Positions 62,901-64,000 of a stretch of 64,000 nt of DNA are shown in pieces. The stretch is from assembly GCF_016093295.1 (NCBI RefSeq), contig NZ_JAEDAL010000001.1, positions 372,001 through 436,000 of the forward strand, read 5' to 3'. The translations under genes and the position numbers were made by a program. The stretch is from Inhella gelatinilytica. GTDB taxonomy: Bacteria > Pseudomonadota > Gammaproteobacteria > Burkholderiales > Burkholderiaceae_C. Numbering within the stretch: the stretch's first letter is position 1; each line of letters begins with the position of its first letter. The notes below the pieces were generated by a model. That model was not told where the DNA came from. It saw only the letters and a list, made by a program, of their open reading frames with translations, and searched no databases.

Positions 62901-64000
62901 GGCGTCGGGATCACGTGCGTGCTGTTCAGCGCGTCGTGCAGCACCTTGCCCAGAATCGCCACACCGGTCTCGATCTGGTCCGGGGTCAGCGTGACGAAGG
63001 AGAGCCGCAGCGCGCGCGAGTCCGGGTTGGCGGCATAGAAGGCTGCACCCGGCACGAAAGCGATGCCGGCTTCCACCGCCAGCGGCAGCAACTCGATGGC
63101 ATTCAGACCCTCGGGCAGGCGGATCCAGAAGAACATGCCGCCCTTGGGCTCCTCGTACTCGCAGGCCGCGGGCAGGTGCGCCTTGATGGCACGGGCCATG
63201 GCGTCGCGGTTCGCCTTGTAGCGGGCGCGGATGCTGGGGATGTGGCGGTCCAGGAAGCCGTCCTTGATCACCTCATAGACCACGCGTTGGTTGAAGCCCG
63301 GGGTGTGCAAGTCCGCCGCTTGCTTGGCCTGCAACAGCTTGGGATAGAGCGCCTTGGGGGCGATGGCGTACCCGAGGCGGAAACCGGGGGTCAGGATCTT
63401 GGAGAAGCTGCCAAGGTAGATGCTGCCCTCGGCCCAGCGGCTGGAGAGCGACGCGCCCGGATGCTCGTCGAACCACAGGTCACCGTAGGGGTTGTCTTCC
63501 ACCACCGGCACGCCAGCGGCTTGCGCGGCGGCCATCACGGCATCACGACGCTCCGCGGGCATCACCCGTCCCGTGGGGTTCTGGAAGTTCGGCAGCAGGT
63601 ACATGAAACGCGTGCCGGGCGCCGTGCGCGGCAATTCGGCAATGGCCTCGGACAGTGGGCCATGGTGGTCACTCGCCAGGCTGTGAAATTGCGGCTCGTA
63701 AGGGGTAAAGGCCTGCAAGGCGCCCAGGTAGGTCGGGGTCTCCACCGCGACCGGTGCACCCTGGTCACACAAGATCTTGCCGACCAAGTCGAGACCCTGC
63801 TGCGAGCCGCTGGTCACCAGCACCTGATCGGGCGTCACGTTCATGCCCAGCTCGGCGTTCACGCGCGCGGCGGCCCACTCGCGCAGCGGTGCAAAGCCTT
63901 CGCTGGCGGCGTACTGCAGGGATTCGCGCGGGTTGTCGGTCAGCACCTTGTCGCAGGCGGCCTTGATTTCCGCGACCGGGAAGGTGTCGCTCGACGGCAA
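62897..64000 (-). CDS. PLP-dependent aminotransferase class I/II (5'-truncated by window)
   Basis: At least 367 residues; the 5' end runs past the window. It is fold type I, with the PLP Lys in LGSFSKILTPGFRLGY, the aspartate-family VTSGSQQGLDLV and LPNFQNPTGRVM. It resembles the LysN/2-aminoadipate and MocR-like (no HTH seen) aminotransferases. It is the upstream gene of the operon in the window, coupled to the methyltransferase by TTGA. Confidence 0.9.
   Translation of the reverse strand: MPSSDTFPVAEIKAACDKVLTDNPRESLQYAASEGFAPLREWAAARVNAELGMNVTPDQVLVTSGSQQGLDLVGKILCDQGAPVAVETPTYLGALQAFTPYEPQFHSLASDHHGPLSEAIAELPRTAPGTRFMYLLPNFQNPTGRVMPAERRDAVMAAAQAAGVPVVEDNPYGDLWFDEHPGASLSSRWAEGSIYLGSFSKILTPGFRLGYAIAPKALYPKLLQAKQAADLHTPGFNQRVVYEVIKDGFLDRHIPSIRARYKANRDAMARAIKAHLPAACEYEEPKGGMFFWIRLPEGLNAIELLPLAVEAGIAFVPGAAFYAANPDSRALRLSFVTLTPDQIETGVAILGKVLHDALNSTHVIPTP

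Overview
The window is a gene-dense, high-GC stretch of a bacterial chromosome. No intergenic gap exceeds about 150 bp, and most neighbouring genes on a strand overlap by ATGA, TGATG or TTGA. The gene content (metXW, three-subunit pntA/panD/pntB, argS-SPOR-dsbA, lptA-lptB-rpoN, atpIBEFHAGDC) points to a betaproteobacterium of the order Burkholderiales, probably near the Comamonadaceae/Sphaerotilaceae (Rubrivivax, Roseateles, Inhella type). This placement is inferred from gene order and protein style, not from a database search. I see no rRNA, tRNA, CRISPR array, insertion sequence or prophage.

Layout. 1-3170: the 5'-truncated metX with metW, a VOC-fold protein, and a response regulator with no recognisable output domain. 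3292-9140: an FGGY kinase, a GlpD-like FAD enzyme and an alkyl-DHAP-synthase-like FAD enzyme in one overlapping operon, divergent from an AraC-type regulator; this looks like a pathway acting on a glycerol derivative, possibly ether glycerolipids. 9260-12994: a secreted protein with two retropepsin-like domains and TPRs, two SRPBCC proteins, a VOC protein and a Nudix hydrolase. 13077-17410: pntA1-panD-pntA2-small membrane protein-pntB plus a solute-binding protein. 17438-21401: LysE exporter, acyl-CoA synthetase, PepSY protein, rsmE. 21369-30833: a ten-gene minus-strand train with almost no gaps (argS, SPOR protein, two dsbA paralogs, lptA, lptB, rpoN, RlmL-like methyltransferase, solute-binding protein, membrane protein). 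30894-34471: a Ser/Thr kinase fused to a cyclic-nucleotide-binding-like domain, a PsiF-repeat protein, a hexose-6-phosphate mutarotase and a polysaccharide deacetylase.

34515-50644 is a complete aryl polyene (APE)-type biosynthetic cluster on the minus strand. In transcription order it holds: chain-length-factor-like KS, acyltransferase, two ACPs, COG4648 membrane protein, AMP ligase fused to a FabZ-like dehydratase, glycosyltransferase, LpxL-like acyltransferase, MIO-type aromatic amino acid ammonia-lyase, thioesterase, LolA-like carrier, MMPL exporter, DUF3261 lipoprotein, KS, dehydratase, ketoreductase, KS, a Rap1a-like secreted protein and a phosphopantetheinyl transferase. The likely logic is that the lyase makes an aryl-acrylate starter, the ligase loads it onto an ACP, the KS/KR/DH set extends a conjugated polyene, and the acyltransferase/LolA/MMPL proteins attach and move the product to the outer membrane.

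50731-57992 is the F1Fo ATP synthase operon, separated from the APE cluster by a strong intrinsic terminator that lies almost on the first APE start codon. 58141-64000 holds an SMP-30 protein and a mixed operon of aminotransferase, methyltransferase, two GNATs, PhzF, AlaX-type editing protein and ThpR; the aminotransferase runs off the window end.
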